Notes: a model not told the origin generated them from the sequence alone. Shown: positions 18,002 to 27,041, numbered from the stretch's first letter. The stretch: 64,000 nucleotides of DNA from Clostridiales bacterium Firm_11 (GCA_001604105.1 LVAQ01000013.1:62001-126000); one strand, 5' to 3'. Translations and numbers: made by a program.

Positions 18002-19063
18002 ATGGCACCAACGCACGCTTCCAGGCTCCGTAACCAACGGCTAAACGCGGACGAATTATCGATCCTTTGCGAGCAACTCGCGCTGATCGTCCGCTCTGGC
18101 CTGCCGCTGCACGATGGCGTAGACGCCTTGAGAGAAAGCTATCAAGACACGCGCCATGCCCAGGCCTTTCAAACCCTCGCCAAAACAGTTCTGGAGTCTG
18201 GTTCGCTGTATCAGGGGCTTCAGGCCGCCGATATTTTTCCGGGTTACCTTTGCGAGATGGCAAACATTGGCGAGCGCACAGGAGAACTGGACACGGTGAT
18301 GACGGGGCTGGCGCTGTATTACCAGCGAGAAGCAAAACTGCGCCGCGCAATCCTTAATGCCGTTACATACCCGGTCATCCTCATCGCCATTATGGCAGCA
18401 CTGATTGCGGTGCTCATTACGGGTGTGTTGCCAATTTTCGACGGGGTCTTTCGCGGTATGGGGCTGGATGCGCTTTCCAGCCCATGGTTAGCTGTGGGCA
18501 TGAGTATCGGGCGTACCGTTCTCATGCTGGCGGCATTCTTCCTTGCCTTGCTGCTACTTGCCTTGGTGTTAATGCGCACAGATCATACTGGCAAGGTAAA
18601 AGCCACTCTGATCAAATGGTTTGCGCCCACGCGACGCATCGCGACGAAGATCAGCGCGGGTCGCTTTGCTTCCGTCATGAGCATGATGCTGCGCAGCGGC
18701 TATCCCTTGCAGGAAAGCTTGAAACTCGTTAGCAACATCATCTCCGATACGGATGTGGCTGGCAAGGTAAACGTATGCCATACACAAATGGAACAAGGGG
18801 CGTCTTTCCCTGATGCGGTGAATCAGCTGGGCATCTTTGAACCGCTGCACATGCGCATGATCCGCGTCGGATTTCAGGCGGGTCAGGTCGATGGGGTTAT
18901 GAAAAAGTTGGCCGATCTATATGATGATGAAGTGGACGATGCGATTACCCATGCAGTTTCCATTGTGGAACCTACGCTTGCCGCGTTGATGAGCATCATC
19001 ATCGGCGCCATTCTGCTGGCGGTCATGCTGCCGCTGCTCTCCTTGATGGGTGGCATGGCTTAA
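18002..19063 (+). CDS. pilC: Type II secretion/type IV pilus inner-membrane platform protein (PilC/GspF)
   Basis: 353 residues, two T2SSF repeats and three membrane spans. The first repeat starts near residue 18 (LCEQLALIVRSGLPLHDGV) and carries MANIGERTGELD; the second begins near residue 215 (GRFASVMSMMLRSGYPLQESL) with MIRVGFQAGQVDGVM. The membrane spans lie at about 118-145, 160-190 and 320-350. The protein transmits ATPase motion to pilin assembly or disassembly. AAGGAGG precedes the ATG at 18002. A PilB-type assembly ATPase is absent from the operon; pilT is present. Confidence 0.92.
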   Translation: MAPTHASRLRNQRLNADELSILCEQLALIVRSGLPLHDGVDALRESYQDTRHAQAFQTLAKTVLESGSLYQGLQAADIFPGYLCEMANIGERTGELDTVMTGLALYYQREAKLRRAILNAVTYPVILIAIMAALIAVLITGVLPIFDGVFRGMGLDALSSPWLAVGMSIGRTVLMLAAFFLALLLLALVLMRTDHTGKVKATLIKWFAPTRRIATKISAGRFASVMSMMLRSGYPLQESLKLVSNIISDTDVAGKVNVCHTQMEQGASFPDAVNQLGIFEPLHMRMIRVGFQAGQVDGVMKKLADLYDDEVDDAITHAVSIVEPTLAALMSIIIGAILLAVMLPLLSLMGGMA

Positions 19064-19096
19064 CGTGATAATATACGCGCAGAAAGGAGACTGCCG

Positions 19097-19411
19097 ATGA
19101 GGGATTGGGCTTGGCTCAAAGGCGTTGCGATTACGCTGTTGGCGTTTTTTCTATTGCTTGCGCTCTTCCTTTACGGGTTCATGGTAATCAGCGAACAAAG
19201 CGCAAGCGAACAAACATCCGCCCTTCGGGAGGCCGTTATGCGCGGTGTTCTCACCTGTTATGCGATCGAAGGGCGATATCCCGCCAATACAGCTTACCTG
19301 AAGGCACACTATGGCCTGACATACGATGAGAAGCGCTTTCTTGTAACCATCGATGCCTTTGCGGAGAATCAATTACCGGATATCTCCATCCTGGTGGAGG
19401 GGGAAGCCTGA
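19097..19411 (+). CDS. Small membrane protein of the pilus-like operon
   Basis: 104 residues with one N-terminal transmembrane helix (about residues 9-32) and an extracytoplasmic domain with CYAIEGRYPANTAYLKAHYGL. That segment resembles part of pseudopilin-like proteins, in which a Cys, a (E/Q)G-x-YP turn and a YL helix are common. A canonical type III leader (Gly before the cleavage site, Glu at +5) is not seen. AAAGGAGA lies upstream. The next gene starts one base after its stop. It is probably a minor pilin-like component, by context. Confidence 0.7.
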   Translation: MRDWAWLKGVAITLLAFFLLLALFLYGFMVISEQSASEQTSALREAVMRGVLTCYAIEGRYPANTAYLKAHYGLTYDEKRFLVTIDAFAENQLPDISILVEGEA

Positions 19412-19412
19412 T

Positions 19413-19916
19413 ATGCAAAAAAGAGGGATGATTCGATCACATAGCATACAAAACGTGTTTGTGTTTCTGCTCATAGGACTGTTTGCACTTGGGTCTATCG
19501 CGCTGGCCATCAGTGGTTCGCGCATTTATGGTCAGGTGACGGCCTCCGCGGCGCATAATAACGATTCCCAGCTGCTGCTCAGCTACCTCGGCAACAAATT
19601 ACGAGCCTTTGATACAAGCGACCACGTCATCATTGCCGAACAAAACGGCATTCCAACGCTTCGCCTGTTTGAAACGCTGGATGGCACGCGCTATGTAACC
19701 ACATTATATGCTTTTCAAGGTGCGGTGTGGGAACGGTTTGCGGCAGAAAGTGATAGCTTTGACCCGGAGAATGGCACCCGTTTAGTAGCCGCCAACGCGC
19801 TCACCTTTTCATGGCGCCAAGAAAATTTAATGGAGATAGCCATCACGCTAAACGATGGCACAACGAAAACCATACGCGCCGCGTTACGTACATCCCCGGG
19901 AAAGGGGGCAGATTAA
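19413..19916 (+). CDS. DUF4860-type protein of the pilus-like operon
   Basis: 167 residues with a single transmembrane helix near residues 14-36 (FVFLLIGLFALGSIALAIS), then a soluble domain containing SYLGNKLRAFDTSD, which I associate with the DUF4860 family found in Firmicute pilus operons. The start at 19413 follows GGAGGGGGAAG. Predicted to face outside. It is probably a structural or accessory part of the pilus-like machine; no enzyme motif is seen. Confidence 0.75.
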   Translation: MQKRGMIRSHSIQNVFVFLLIGLFALGSIALAISGSRIYGQVTASAAHNNDSQLLLSYLGNKLRAFDTSDHVIIAEQNGIPTLRLFETLDGTRYVTTLYAFQGAVWERFAAESDSFDPENGTRLVAANALTFSWRQENLMEIAITLNDGTTKTIRAALRTSPGKGAD

Positions 19917-19919
19917 GCC

Positions 19920-20318
19920 ATGCGCAATCACAAAGGCAATATGCTGCTTGTTGAACTGACCATTGTACTGCTTTTCTTTGCCGTGTCTCAAGCGATCATT
20001 CTGCAAGTTTTTGTCAAAGCGCAGGAAATCAACCGTGATGCGACGCTGCGCAACAATGCGCTACTGAAGATCGAGGATACTGCCGAAATGCTCGCCGCAA
20101 GCCAGGATGCTGCCACAACGCTGCTTTCATTAGGGTTTGTGCTGGATGAGGAAGTTTATACGTTTCACTCGCCTGATGGTTTCCAGATCAATGCCGCCTT
20201 AACCCGATTGACGCAACCTGCCGGGGTGCTCACCAGTGTAGAGCTTGCCGCGTATCAAGGGGAGAAAATGCTGTTTTCCTTGCCTGCCCTACAGTATCGC
20301 GGAGGGAATAGCACATGA
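19920..20318 (+). CDS. Pilin-like protein
   Basis: 132 residues starting MRNHKGNMLLVELTIVLLFF. The short basic leader, a Gly, then a hydrophobic helix with Glu six residues after the Gly resembles a class III (type IV pilin) signal, although the standard spacing places Glu at +5. The rest is a small soluble domain. It begins three bases after the DUF4860 stop, and its own stop overlaps the next start (ATGA). Likely a minor pilin; cleavage by a prepilin peptidase is not certain and no peptidase gene is in the window. Confidence 0.7.
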   Translation: MRNHKGNMLLVELTIVLLFFAVSQAIILQVFVKAQEINRDATLRNNALLKIEDTAEMLAASQDAATTLLSLGFVLDEEVYTFHSPDGFQINAALTRLTQPAGVLTSVELAAYQGEKMLFSLPALQYRGGNST

Positions 20319-20779
20319 AACACAAGGCTGAATACCGCGTCGGGGTTGGCGCCAGTTCAATCCTGATGATCCTTGTCGTACTGGCGTTAACTGCCCTAAG
20401 CCTGCTTTCGCTGAAGGCTGCGCAGAATAATGCCGTGCTCACAGACCGAAACCTGACCATGACCGTCGCGTATTATCAAGCTGCAGCCGACGTTCAGCGT
20501 ACCATCGCGGCCATTGATGAGCAAAGCCACCAACTGGATTTACTGCGTCTCGAAGATCGCGCCGCGCTGCGCGCCGCCCTTGCGAACTATGCTCACCCTG
20601 TTTCGCTGGATGATGACTTGGTTTTCGCCTTTACCGTCGATGCGGGGGCGGATCGGGTGATAACCGTTGAGGGCAATTTAGTTTTGGGCGATACGGCCAG
20701 GGTAACGATCTCGCGTCACGAACTGCGCGTCACGGATTCCTTCAGCGATCAGCGTACACTCAACGTATTTCTACCCTAA
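20315..20779 (+). CDS. Pilus-operon membrane protein, PilX-like topology
   Basis: 154 residues. An N-terminal hydrophobic helix (VGASSILMILVVLALTALSLL, about residues 12-33) is followed by a helical and beta-rich soluble domain. The GASS-ILM-VVLALTA pattern resembles an unnamed Firmicute family that I recall next to DUF4860 genes. Its start overlaps the previous stop. No catalytic motif. A minor-pilin or assembly role is inferred from context and topology. Confidence 0.68.
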   Translation: MKHKAEYRVGVGASSILMILVVLALTALSLLSLKAAQNNAVLTDRNLTMTVAYYQAAADVQRTIAAIDEQSHQLDLLRLEDRAALRAALANYAHPVSLDDDLVFAFTVDAGADRVITVEGNLVLGDTARVTISRHELRVTDSFSDQRTLNVFLP

Positions 20780-20824
20780 TACAGGTGCTTACAGGCCAAA
20801 AACAGTGAATGGTCAGGTGATACC

Positions 20825-21901
20825 ATGGACGAAAACAACTTGATGCTACAGGATTTTCTGCATATGATCCTTGATAAAAAGGGTTCGGATGTCTATATTG
20901 TGCCCGGCGCTAAAGTTATGGCGAAAATCAATGATCAACTGGAGCCGCTCTCTATTCATAAACTTAAACTTAGCGATTGTGAAAGCTTGATCCACCAAAT
21001 CTACTCCCTTGCGGATAATCGCACCCTTGATCGGCTCGCGCGGGAGGGTGATGATGATTTCTCCTTTGGCCTTGCTAGCTTTGGCCGGTTCCGCTGCAAC
21101 GCATTTAAGCAGCGCGGTACACTGGCGGCTGTGCTTCGCGTGGTTCCCTTTCAACTGCCGGATGCAACTGCCCTGCATATTCCTGAGGCAGTGCTTCGCT
21201 TGAGTACCCGCAAGCGCGGCATGGCGCTGGTAACAGGACCGGCAGGCAGCGGCAAAACCACGACGCTTGCCTGCATCATCGATCGTATCAACCAAAACCG
21301 AAGCGGGCATATCATCACCCTGGAAGACCCCATCGAATACATCCATCCGCATAAGAAATGCCTGGTTACGCAACGCGAGGTAGAAAATGATACGCGTGAT
21401 TTTGCGCATGCGCTTCGCGCATCCCTCCGGCAGGCTCCCGATGTAATCCTGCTGGGCGAGATGCGTGATTTTGAAACCATCCAGACGGCGCTCACTGCGG
21501 CAGAAACCGGACACCTGCTGCTTTCAACCCTGCACACGCTGGGCGCCAGTAAAACCATTGACCGCATTGTGGATGTGTTCCCTGCCGGCCAGCAACAGCA
21601 GGTACGTATTCAGCTCTCCATGGTTTTGCAAGCTGTGGTGAGCCAGCAGTTGATCCCAACTGTGGATGGCGGCATCGTGCCCGCCTTCGAGGTTATGATT
21701 GTTAACAGCGCCATCGCCAATATGATTCGTGAGAACAAAGTGCAGCAAATGGATAACGCCATTTATGCGGGCGCTGGCGATGGCATGATCTCCATGGATA
21801 ACGATCTCTTGCGGCTGTACCGTAAAAAGCGCATCACGCGGGAGAACGCGCTTCTGTATGCCATTAACCCGGATGTACTGGCAAAGCGTTTAGCGGACTG
21901 A
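20825..21901 (+). CDS. pilT: PilT-type retraction ATPase
   Basis: 358 residues, the length of PilT-family ATPases. Visible: the N-terminal KGSDVYIVPGAKVM domain (usually SD-H-(L/I)), Walker A GPAGSGKTTT near residue 140, the Asp box TLEDPIEYIH, atypical Walker B region PDVILLGEMRD, and the His box ETGHLLLSTLHT. The AIRNLIRE-like segment reads IANMIREN near residue 300, typical of PilT rather than PilB. It would power pilus retraction at the cytosolic membrane face. It is the last gene of the operon that begins at 17170, and no PilB gene is visible here. Confidence 0.92.
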   Translation: MDENNLMLQDFLHMILDKKGSDVYIVPGAKVMAKINDQLEPLSIHKLKLSDCESLIHQIYSLADNRTLDRLAREGDDDFSFGLASFGRFRCNAFKQRGTLAAVLRVVPFQLPDATALHIPEAVLRLSTRKRGMALVTGPAGSGKTTTLACIIDRINQNRSGHIITLEDPIEYIHPHKKCLVTQREVENDTRDFAHALRASLRQAPDVILLGEMRDFETIQTALTAAETGHLLLSTLHTLGASKTIDRIVDVFPAGQQQQVRIQLSMVLQAVVSQQLIPTVDGGIVPAFEVMIVNSAIANMIRENKVQQMDNAIYAGAGDGMISMDNDLLRLYRKKRITRENALLYAINPDVLAKRLAD

Positions 21902-22236
21902 TTCCGAGTTTTTCACTTATATAGATTTGGTTTTGCGATGAACCAATCTCACGTTAGGTTATCAGTCATCTATGCCGCTTTCCATTATCGATGAAAGCAC
22001 TTGCGGCCGCCGAAGCCACATGCTTTCGCCTTATGTAAAGAAAGACAAAAACTTGCTACGCCCAAGGTTCTTTACCCTGTAGCGGCAGCTTTGCGCATAA
22101 ACAGGCATGGGGCGCCATTGTTTGGCGGTTACCTCAGTCTCCGCCAGCGCGGCTACCATTTCTGCGGTTGATAAGCTCCCTTTGGCCTACATCCATGGTT
22201 TTGATGCTAAATCAAAGTTGTAACGCTGTCACAGAA
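21902..22236. other. Non-coding gap after pilT
   Basis: This 335-base stretch has no convincing protein gene. A bulged hairpin AGATTTGGTT/AACCAATCT (21923-21949) lies just after pilT and may terminate it, though no T tract follows. The rest is unassigned; a small RNA is possible but unsupported. Confidence 0.4.
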
Positions 22237-22271
22237 TCGGAGCCATCGCGCTGTGTGCGCAATGGCTCCGA
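22237..22271. terminator. Hairpin between convergent pilT and SPFH genes
   Basis: TCGGAGCCAT (22237-22246) pairs perfectly with 22262-22271, extended inside by GCGC/GCGC around a TGTGT loop. It lies 24 bases after the SPFH gene stop. T tracts are weak on both sides, so termination is likely but not certain. Confidence 0.55.
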
Positions 22272-22294
22272 GTGATGTTATGTGTTATTGTCCA

Positions 22295-23353
22295 TTACTC
22301 CACTTTTTGGCCACAGACAGGGCAGAACTTCGTGCCCGGCTGAAGCTCGCCGCCGCAACCAGTGCATTTTGCCACCGCACGCTGCGCCGCGCCGCATTCA
22401 GGGCAGAAACGGCTACCCACCTCAATGGGTTTGCCGCAACTCACACAAGGCACCGTGGCTGCTTGCGGAGCTGCTGCGGGCTGCGCGCCGGCGTTCATGC
22501 TCTGGCTGAACATTTGCCCCATGGCAGCGCCCGCGCCCATGCCAACACCCATACCAGCCATGCCGCCGCCATTGGGGTTGTTGGCGGCTTCCCGCATCGC
22601 TTCGGCTGCTTGAAACTGGGAATACTTGTTCAAATCACCAACCACGCCCATGGAGGTGCGCTTATCAATGCTCTTTTCGACCTCTTCGGGCAGGCTGATG
22701 TTCTCGATCACAAAACTGGTCAAGCCAAGCCCCAGCGCGTCCAATTTCGGCGCAAGCGCTTTGAGTGCATATTGACCCAATTCTTCATAGTTGGCAGCCA
22801 GATCCAGCGCGGGAATCTTGCTCTCCGCGATTGCGTCGCTCAGGCCGGATACCAGCGAGCGCTTGATTTGACCTTCGACATCTTCCACAGTGAAAAGGCT
22901 GTTGGTGCCAAACACTTCTTTAAGGAATACTTCCGGGTTGGTCACCCGGAACGCGTAAATGCCAAATGCGCGGATCCGAATCATGCCAAAATCGGTATCC
23001 CGCATCATCACAGGATTGCTGGTACCCCATTTGCGATCCAGAAACTGCTTGGTATTGACGAAGTATACATCCGCTTTAAAGGGCGAATTAAAGCCAAACT
23101 TCCAGGATTTGAGCGCTGTCATGATGGGCATGTTTTGCGTAGAAAGCTCATAACGGCCAGGCTGGTATACATCCGCCAGCTGTCCTTCGTTGACAAACAC
23201 AGCCGCCTGGCTTTCGCGCACCGTCAACTGCGCCCCCATCATAATTTCTTTGCCGTTCATGTCATAGCGGTGTACCATGGTGTTCTGCGTGTCATCTTTC
23301 CACTCGATTACATCGATCAACTGGCTGGTCACCATATTCTTGAAAAAGCCCAT
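22295..23353 (-). CDS. SPFH-domain protein with C-terminal zinc ribbons
   Basis: 352 residues. Residues 1-250 form an SPFH/band-7-like domain of the virion-core-like (YdjI) type: VIEWKDDTQNTMVHRY at the start, YELSTQNMPIM, and FLDRKWGT. After a Gly/Met/Ala-rich linker come two zinc ribbons near residues 300-350, each C-x2-C (CVSCGK, CPECGA, CTGCGG, CPVCGQ). The protein lacks an obvious transmembrane helix and may form membrane-associated rings. AGAGGGG precedes the start. It follows the receiver-like gene by 37 bases on the same strand. Exact function unknown; a role in membrane stress or phage response has been suggested for relatives. Confidence 0.88.
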   Translation of the reverse strand: MGFFKNMVTSQLIDVIEWKDDTQNTMVHRYDMNGKEIMMGAQLTVRESQAAVFVNEGQLADVYQPGRYELSTQNMPIMTALKSWKFGFNSPFKADVYFVNTKQFLDRKWGTSNPVMMRDTDFGMIRIRAFGIYAFRVTNPEVFLKEVFGTNSLFTVEDVEGQIKRSLVSGLSDAIAESKIPALDLAANYEELGQYALKALAPKLDALGLGLTSFVIENISLPEEVEKSIDKRTSMGVVGDLNKYSQFQAAEAMREAANNPNGGGMAGMGVGMGAGAAMGQMFSQSMNAGAQPAAAPQAATVPCVSCGKPIEVGSRFCPECGAAQRAVAKCTGCGGELQPGTKFCPVCGQKVE

Positions 23354-23390
23354 GTGCGTACCCCTCTCTGTTTTTGTGGACGCATGCTTT

Positions 23391-24188
23391 TCAGACTCCG
23401 CATTCAGCGGCGAAATCCGTCAGCGCTTCCTTCTCAATGATTTCCTCAACATTCATGCTGAGACCCAGATAGTTATGAATCTGCTCAATGGCTTCTTCAA
23501 TGTAGTCACGCACTTTGGAGAGCGAAACAGGATGCTCCGCGTCTCCTGCTTTTTGACAAGCCACAAGGCGAAGTTCTTCCGGCGTGACTACTGCGAGGTG
23601 AATCAGCGTATTATCATGTTCTTTACCGAAAAAATTCTGTAGCGCCGTACCTAACCGCTCGCTGCCATAGTGCCACCTGCTGGTGATGAAGGCTTCCCCT
23701 TCCTGTATGCGAATGCGTACATAAATGCATTTGGCATTGGGATCATCCGCGCAACGGTACATCCTGTGGCGGCTGAGCACATAAGCCTTGCTTGGCGCCA
23801 GGCCGGAGATAAGCCGTTTCATCCACCGTTCACGCGCGAGCTTGAAATAAAACCGCTCATCATAATCATCATTTGAATCGTCAGTATGCAGCTGATTGAG
23901 CAGCAGTTCCACTTCACGGATGATTTCAAGTTGCTTTTCCTGGTTCTCTGCAATCTCGAAAATAGGCATCTCGGGAGCGTTTTGATCCAGCCATGTATCT
24001 AGCTCCGTGTAGTCTGCATCGCTATCGATCGCGATGGCGTCAATATGATGCTTGCGCATGCATTCGATGGCCTCCGCTACGGTTTTACGCAGGCGCGGCG
24101 GTTTGAAGCCCATGATCTCCCATCCTTGCATGGCTGAGAACATTTCTTCAACCCTTTGGCTCCGTGTGACAATGAGAAGCCTATACAC
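23391..24188 (-). CDS. Receiver-like protein, unknown function
   Basis: About 265 residues. The first 120 resemble a response-regulator receiver fold (YRLLIVTRSQ, a central DAIAIDSDAD strand) but lack the clear phosphoacceptor arrangement, so it may be a pseudo-receiver. A second domain with SRHRMYRCADDPNAKCIYVRIRI and a C-terminal helix follows. I chose GTG at 24188: GGAGGG is six bases upstream, whereas the TTG at 24194 would abut it. It probably forms an operon with the SPFH gene. The second domain is not recognised. Confidence 0.7.
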   Translation of the reverse strand: MYRLLIVTRSQRVEEMFSAMQGWEIMGFKPPRLRKTVAEAIECMRKHHIDAIAIDSDADYTELDTWLDQNAPEMPIFEIAENQEKQLEIIREVELLLNQLHTDDSNDDYDERFYFKLARERWMKRLISGLAPSKAYVLSRHRMYRCADDPNAKCIYVRIRIQEGEAFITSRWHYGSERLGTALQNFFGKEHDNTLIHLAVVTPEELRLVACQKAGDAEHPVSLSKVRDYIEEAIEQIHNYLGLSMNVEEIIEKEALTDFAAECGV

Positions 24189-24530
24189 TCGCAACCCTCC
24201 ATGTCATTCACAATCGTCCCTATTATACTCAATCGCTACATAAATTTCAACGATTTTAGGAATTTCGATCAAATGACGGATGGCTGTTCGGAAGAATCTT
24301 CCATTTGTAACCCACGGTCAACGGGCATGAAACATCCCTGATCGACATGTCATGCCTGTATTGCGCCAAGCGGAACGGCAGCGCAAGCCCCGGAAGCAGG
24401 CTGCCCGTTCACAGATTCGCTGTCTTCACCACGCCGCGAGTATAGCAAAAGATGGTATCGTCTGTCCGTCTTCTTTGCATAAAACCTTCGGCACTGCGTC
24501 TGAAAGCACCATTTTGCTGCAACAGCGCTC

Positions 24531-24563
24531 AAAAAACAGAACTGCCGCTTGATGAAAAGCGGC
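24531..24563 (-). terminator. Intrinsic terminator of the GGDEF gene
   Basis: GCCGCTT (24544-24550) pairs with AAGCGGC (24557-24563); on the minus strand a run of six T follows a few bases later (24536-24531). It lies 30 bases beyond the GGDEF stop. The remaining gap 24189-24530 shows no convincing gene. Confidence 0.65.
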
Positions 24564-24593
24564 TCAGGAAAACTAGCGCGATGTATATGCTGG

Positions 24594-25691
24594 TCACGCG
24601 ATGCGAAACCCGTTCTTGCCACTGCGTTTGATATGATATAATTGCTCATCCGCTTTAGAAAAAAGCGCGTCATAGTTCACCCCATGTGCGGGACTGATCG
24701 CAATCCCAATGCTACAGGTCAGGGAAAGCCCGGTACTCTTTTGTAACTGGCTGCGTACGGTATCACAGATGAGTTCGGCTCTGCGCTTGATTAACTTGCG
24801 ATCGGCTGTGTTTTTCATCAGCGCCACAAACTCATCTCCGCCTACGCGACCCACAATATCCTGCGAGCGAAACAGTTTCAACAGCAGATTGCCAAACAGC
24901 TCCAGTGCCTCATCCCCCGCCTTGTGACCCTTCAAATCATTGATTTCCTTAAACTGATCCATATCAATCACAAACAGAGCAGCCATGGCGTGCCCCGCAT
25001 GCGCGGAAAGATATGCGCTTGCCTCCGTCTCCGCCGTCGCTTTGTTCAATAAACCTGTAAGGCTATCCCGAGAGGAAAGCCGAACCAAATCATGACGCAT
25101 GCTGAACTCCTTCAATCGCATATCCAGCACAAGCAAATGCGTCGCAACCGATAAAACCCACAGGATAACCCCTGAAGCAATATCAAAATGGAATCCCATG
25201 AACGCCCCATGGTAATTGCCAAGCGCAACGAAAGTTACTGTTGTCAGTGTTGCAATAGCAACGCCTTGCCACAGAGGGAATATGAAAACGCCCAAAAGCG
25301 CAATGGATATCGCGGCGTAAGCAATGGCAGCGCCGCATTGCTTCACAACCACCGCGCTGAGGATACCAAGGCACAGCAGCGAAAGCGTGAACAGCAGGCA
25401 AATCAGTCGGATTAACCGTGTGCGCCACTTTAGGCGGTTCCTGTAACGATGTAGCAACACTGCATACAATGTATAAAAAAGAAAACCGATTATATAGATT
25501 TGCGTCGCTCTGATGTTTGTGCCCCTTACCAGCGTATACACAGCAATCACGAACAACAATGACGCGGATAAGGTAGAGGTAACTTGCAAAATATGCAGAT
25601 TACTGCTGGCTATCTGTTCCCAGCATCTACGAAAGCTCAACACCTGGTTACTTATGTAACTACGCACTTTTTCTATCAGGTGTGAGAGCAT
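24594..25691 (-). CDS. Membrane-bound diguanylate cyclase (GGDEF)
   Basis: About 365 residues. An N-terminal region with roughly six hydrophobic segments (residues 35-195) anchors the protein; the GGDEF domain fills the C-terminal half. Motifs: SRDSLTGLLNK, VIDMDQFKEINDLKGHKAGDEAL, and an intact RVGGDEFVAL signature, so cyclase activity making cyclic di-GMP is plausible. No RxxD inhibitory site is obvious before it. I use the ATG at 25691 (AGGAG eight bases upstream) rather than the GTG at 25700. It is monocistronic with its own terminator. With the pilT operon nearby, a motility-to-surface switch is possible but only inferred. Confidence 0.92.
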   Translation of the reverse strand: MLSHLIEKVRSYISNQVLSFRRCWEQIASSNLHILQVTSTLSASLLFVIAVYTLVRGTNIRATQIYIIGFLFYTLYAVLLHRYRNRLKWRTRLIRLICLLFTLSLLCLGILSAVVVKQCGAAIAYAAISIALLGVFIFPLWQGVAIATLTTVTFVALGNYHGAFMGFHFDIASGVILWVLSVATHLLVLDMRLKEFSMRHDLVRLSSRDSLTGLLNKATAETEASAYLSAHAGHAMAALFVIDMDQFKEINDLKGHKAGDEALELFGNLLLKLFRSQDIVGRVGGDEFVALMKNTADRKLIKRRAELICDTVRSQLQKSTGLSLTCSIGIAISPAHGVNYDALFSKADEQLYHIKRSGKNGFRIA

Positions 25692-25928
25692 CCATGTCAC
25701 TCCTGTCTTTCGGTTGCAAAATTTAGCAAAATATGGGTTACATCCAGCATATGGATGTCATTATATCCCATACAAGGAAACATTGCAAGGTTTTCCCAGT
25801 GGCTTTACAAGTTGACTAAAACGTTTTCTCCTAGTGTTCTACCTCCTTCGTGTAACCGTTTTCTTCCGCAATTCCTCTGTATACAACAATGAAAGCGCTG
25901 CCATGATATCGTATCCATCCACTGTAAA

Positions 25929-25950
25929 ATATTCATTACGTGATGAATAT
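25929..25950. promoter_or_regulatory. 22-bp operator-like palindrome upstream of an EamA transporter
   Basis: ATATTCAT and ATGAATAT flank T-ACGT-G, giving 20 of 22 positions in dyad symmetry. It lies 85 bases before the transporter start. A second, smaller palindrome AAAACGTTTT is at 25818-25827. The gap 25692-26034 otherwise holds no gene. The regulator is unknown. Confidence 0.55.
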
Positions 25951-26034
25951 CCCAATAGAAATCTTCACTTGCATTTCCTCGCAATATCGCCTATGCTGTA
26001 CATCATATGCCAAACATCAAGGAGCGGATAGGGA

Positions 26035-26919
26035 ATGATTGCCAAGGAACACAAGAGCATCCTGCAAATGACGTTATGCGCGGTCATGTGGAGTATCGCA
26101 GGTATTCTGATCAAATTAGTGCCATGGAACGCCTTGGCCATTGCAGGGTTGCGGAGTCTGATATGTTCCGGTGTTTTTGCGCTCTATATGACTGTAACGC
26201 GCCGAAGGTTTGTAATGAACATCGCCACGCTCAAGCTCGCCCTTACCGTACCTGCCACAAGCATTTGCTTTATGATGGCCAATAAACTGACGACTGCCGC
26301 CAATGCGATTGTACTGCAATACACGGCGCCAGTTTTTCTGCTAATCTATTCGTACCTGTTTGCAAAGCAGCGTTTTCGTGGCGGCGATTACCTGGCCGTT
26401 GTGTTCACCATGGCTGGCGTTACCTTATTCTTCTTCGATCAACTATCCGGCGGCGCTATCCATGGTAATGTGCTCGCCATTTTAGCCGGCGCTTTCTTTG
26501 CGGGTACGATGTATATGATCGCAACCGTCGATGAAGACGCCCGCCTTAGCGGGCTCATGCAGGGGCATTTGATTACCGCCATAATTGGTCTACCTTTCTT
26601 GTTAAGCAGCAATGTACCCATTACCACCGGGGCGGTAGCAATTGTGGCTATCCTGGGCGTGTTCCAGTTGGGAATCCCCTACATTTTGTACGGACTTGCA
26701 GCCAGTGGTTGCACACCGCTGGCGCTTACGCTGCTGGCGGCACTGGAGCCGATTCTCAACCCACTGTGGGTATTCCTGTTCATCGGGGAAGCGCCCGGCC
26801 GCACCGCGCTGTTTGGCGGCGCGTTAGTGCTTGTAAGCGTTACCCTTTGGTGCCTATGGGACACACGGCAAAAAACCAAAGCGATTCCAGATACAAGCTC
26901 TGAAATTGCCGCCACCTGA
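26035..26919 (+). CDS. EamA/DMT-family transporter
   Basis: 294 residues with about ten transmembrane helices arranged as two EamA repeats (residues 8-135 and 150-280). Typical features: CAVMWSIAGILIK in helix 1, AIVLQYTAPVFLLIYSYLF near residue 95, and in the second half ALTLLAALEPILNPLWVFLFIGE, the conserved EP motif before the last helices. It probably exports or takes up a metabolite or amino acid. AAGGAG precedes the start. It stands alone on the plus strand, with a 22-bp palindrome upstream, so it may be regulated separately. Confidence 0.92.
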   Translation: MIAKEHKSILQMTLCAVMWSIAGILIKLVPWNALAIAGLRSLICSGVFALYMTVTRRRFVMNIATLKLALTVPATSICFMMANKLTTAANAIVLQYTAPVFLLIYSYLFAKQRFRGGDYLAVVFTMAGVTLFFFDQLSGGAIHGNVLAILAGAFFAGTMYMIATVDEDARLSGLMQGHLITAIIGLPFLLSSNVPITTGAVAIVAILGVFQLGIPYILYGLAASGCTPLALTLLAALEPILNPLWVFLFIGEAPGRTALFGGALVLVSVTLWCLWDTRQKTKAIPDTSSEIAAT

Positions 26920-27007
26920 CCTTTTAGACTGATCACTGCAATCAATACTCCGAATGAATACTATCGCTGTCAGACCCTCCGCGCCGCAAGCCAATGATCT
27001 GGCTGTG

Positions 27008-27041
27008 TAAAACCGCCTCCCCGTTCGCGCGGGGAGGCGGT
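27008..27041 (-). terminator. Terminator of the carbohydrate operon
   Basis: An 11-bp perfect stem ACCGCCTCCCC/GGGGAGGCGGT (27012-27022 and 27031-27041), followed on the minus strand by four T. It also lies after the plus-strand EamA gene and may stop both transcripts. A second hairpin TCGGCAC/GTGCCGA is at 27053-27078. Confidence 0.75.

Noticed and set aside
22253..23440. 395-codon plus-strand frame
   Set aside because: Shadow of the SPFH gene, low-complexity His/Arg-rich translation.
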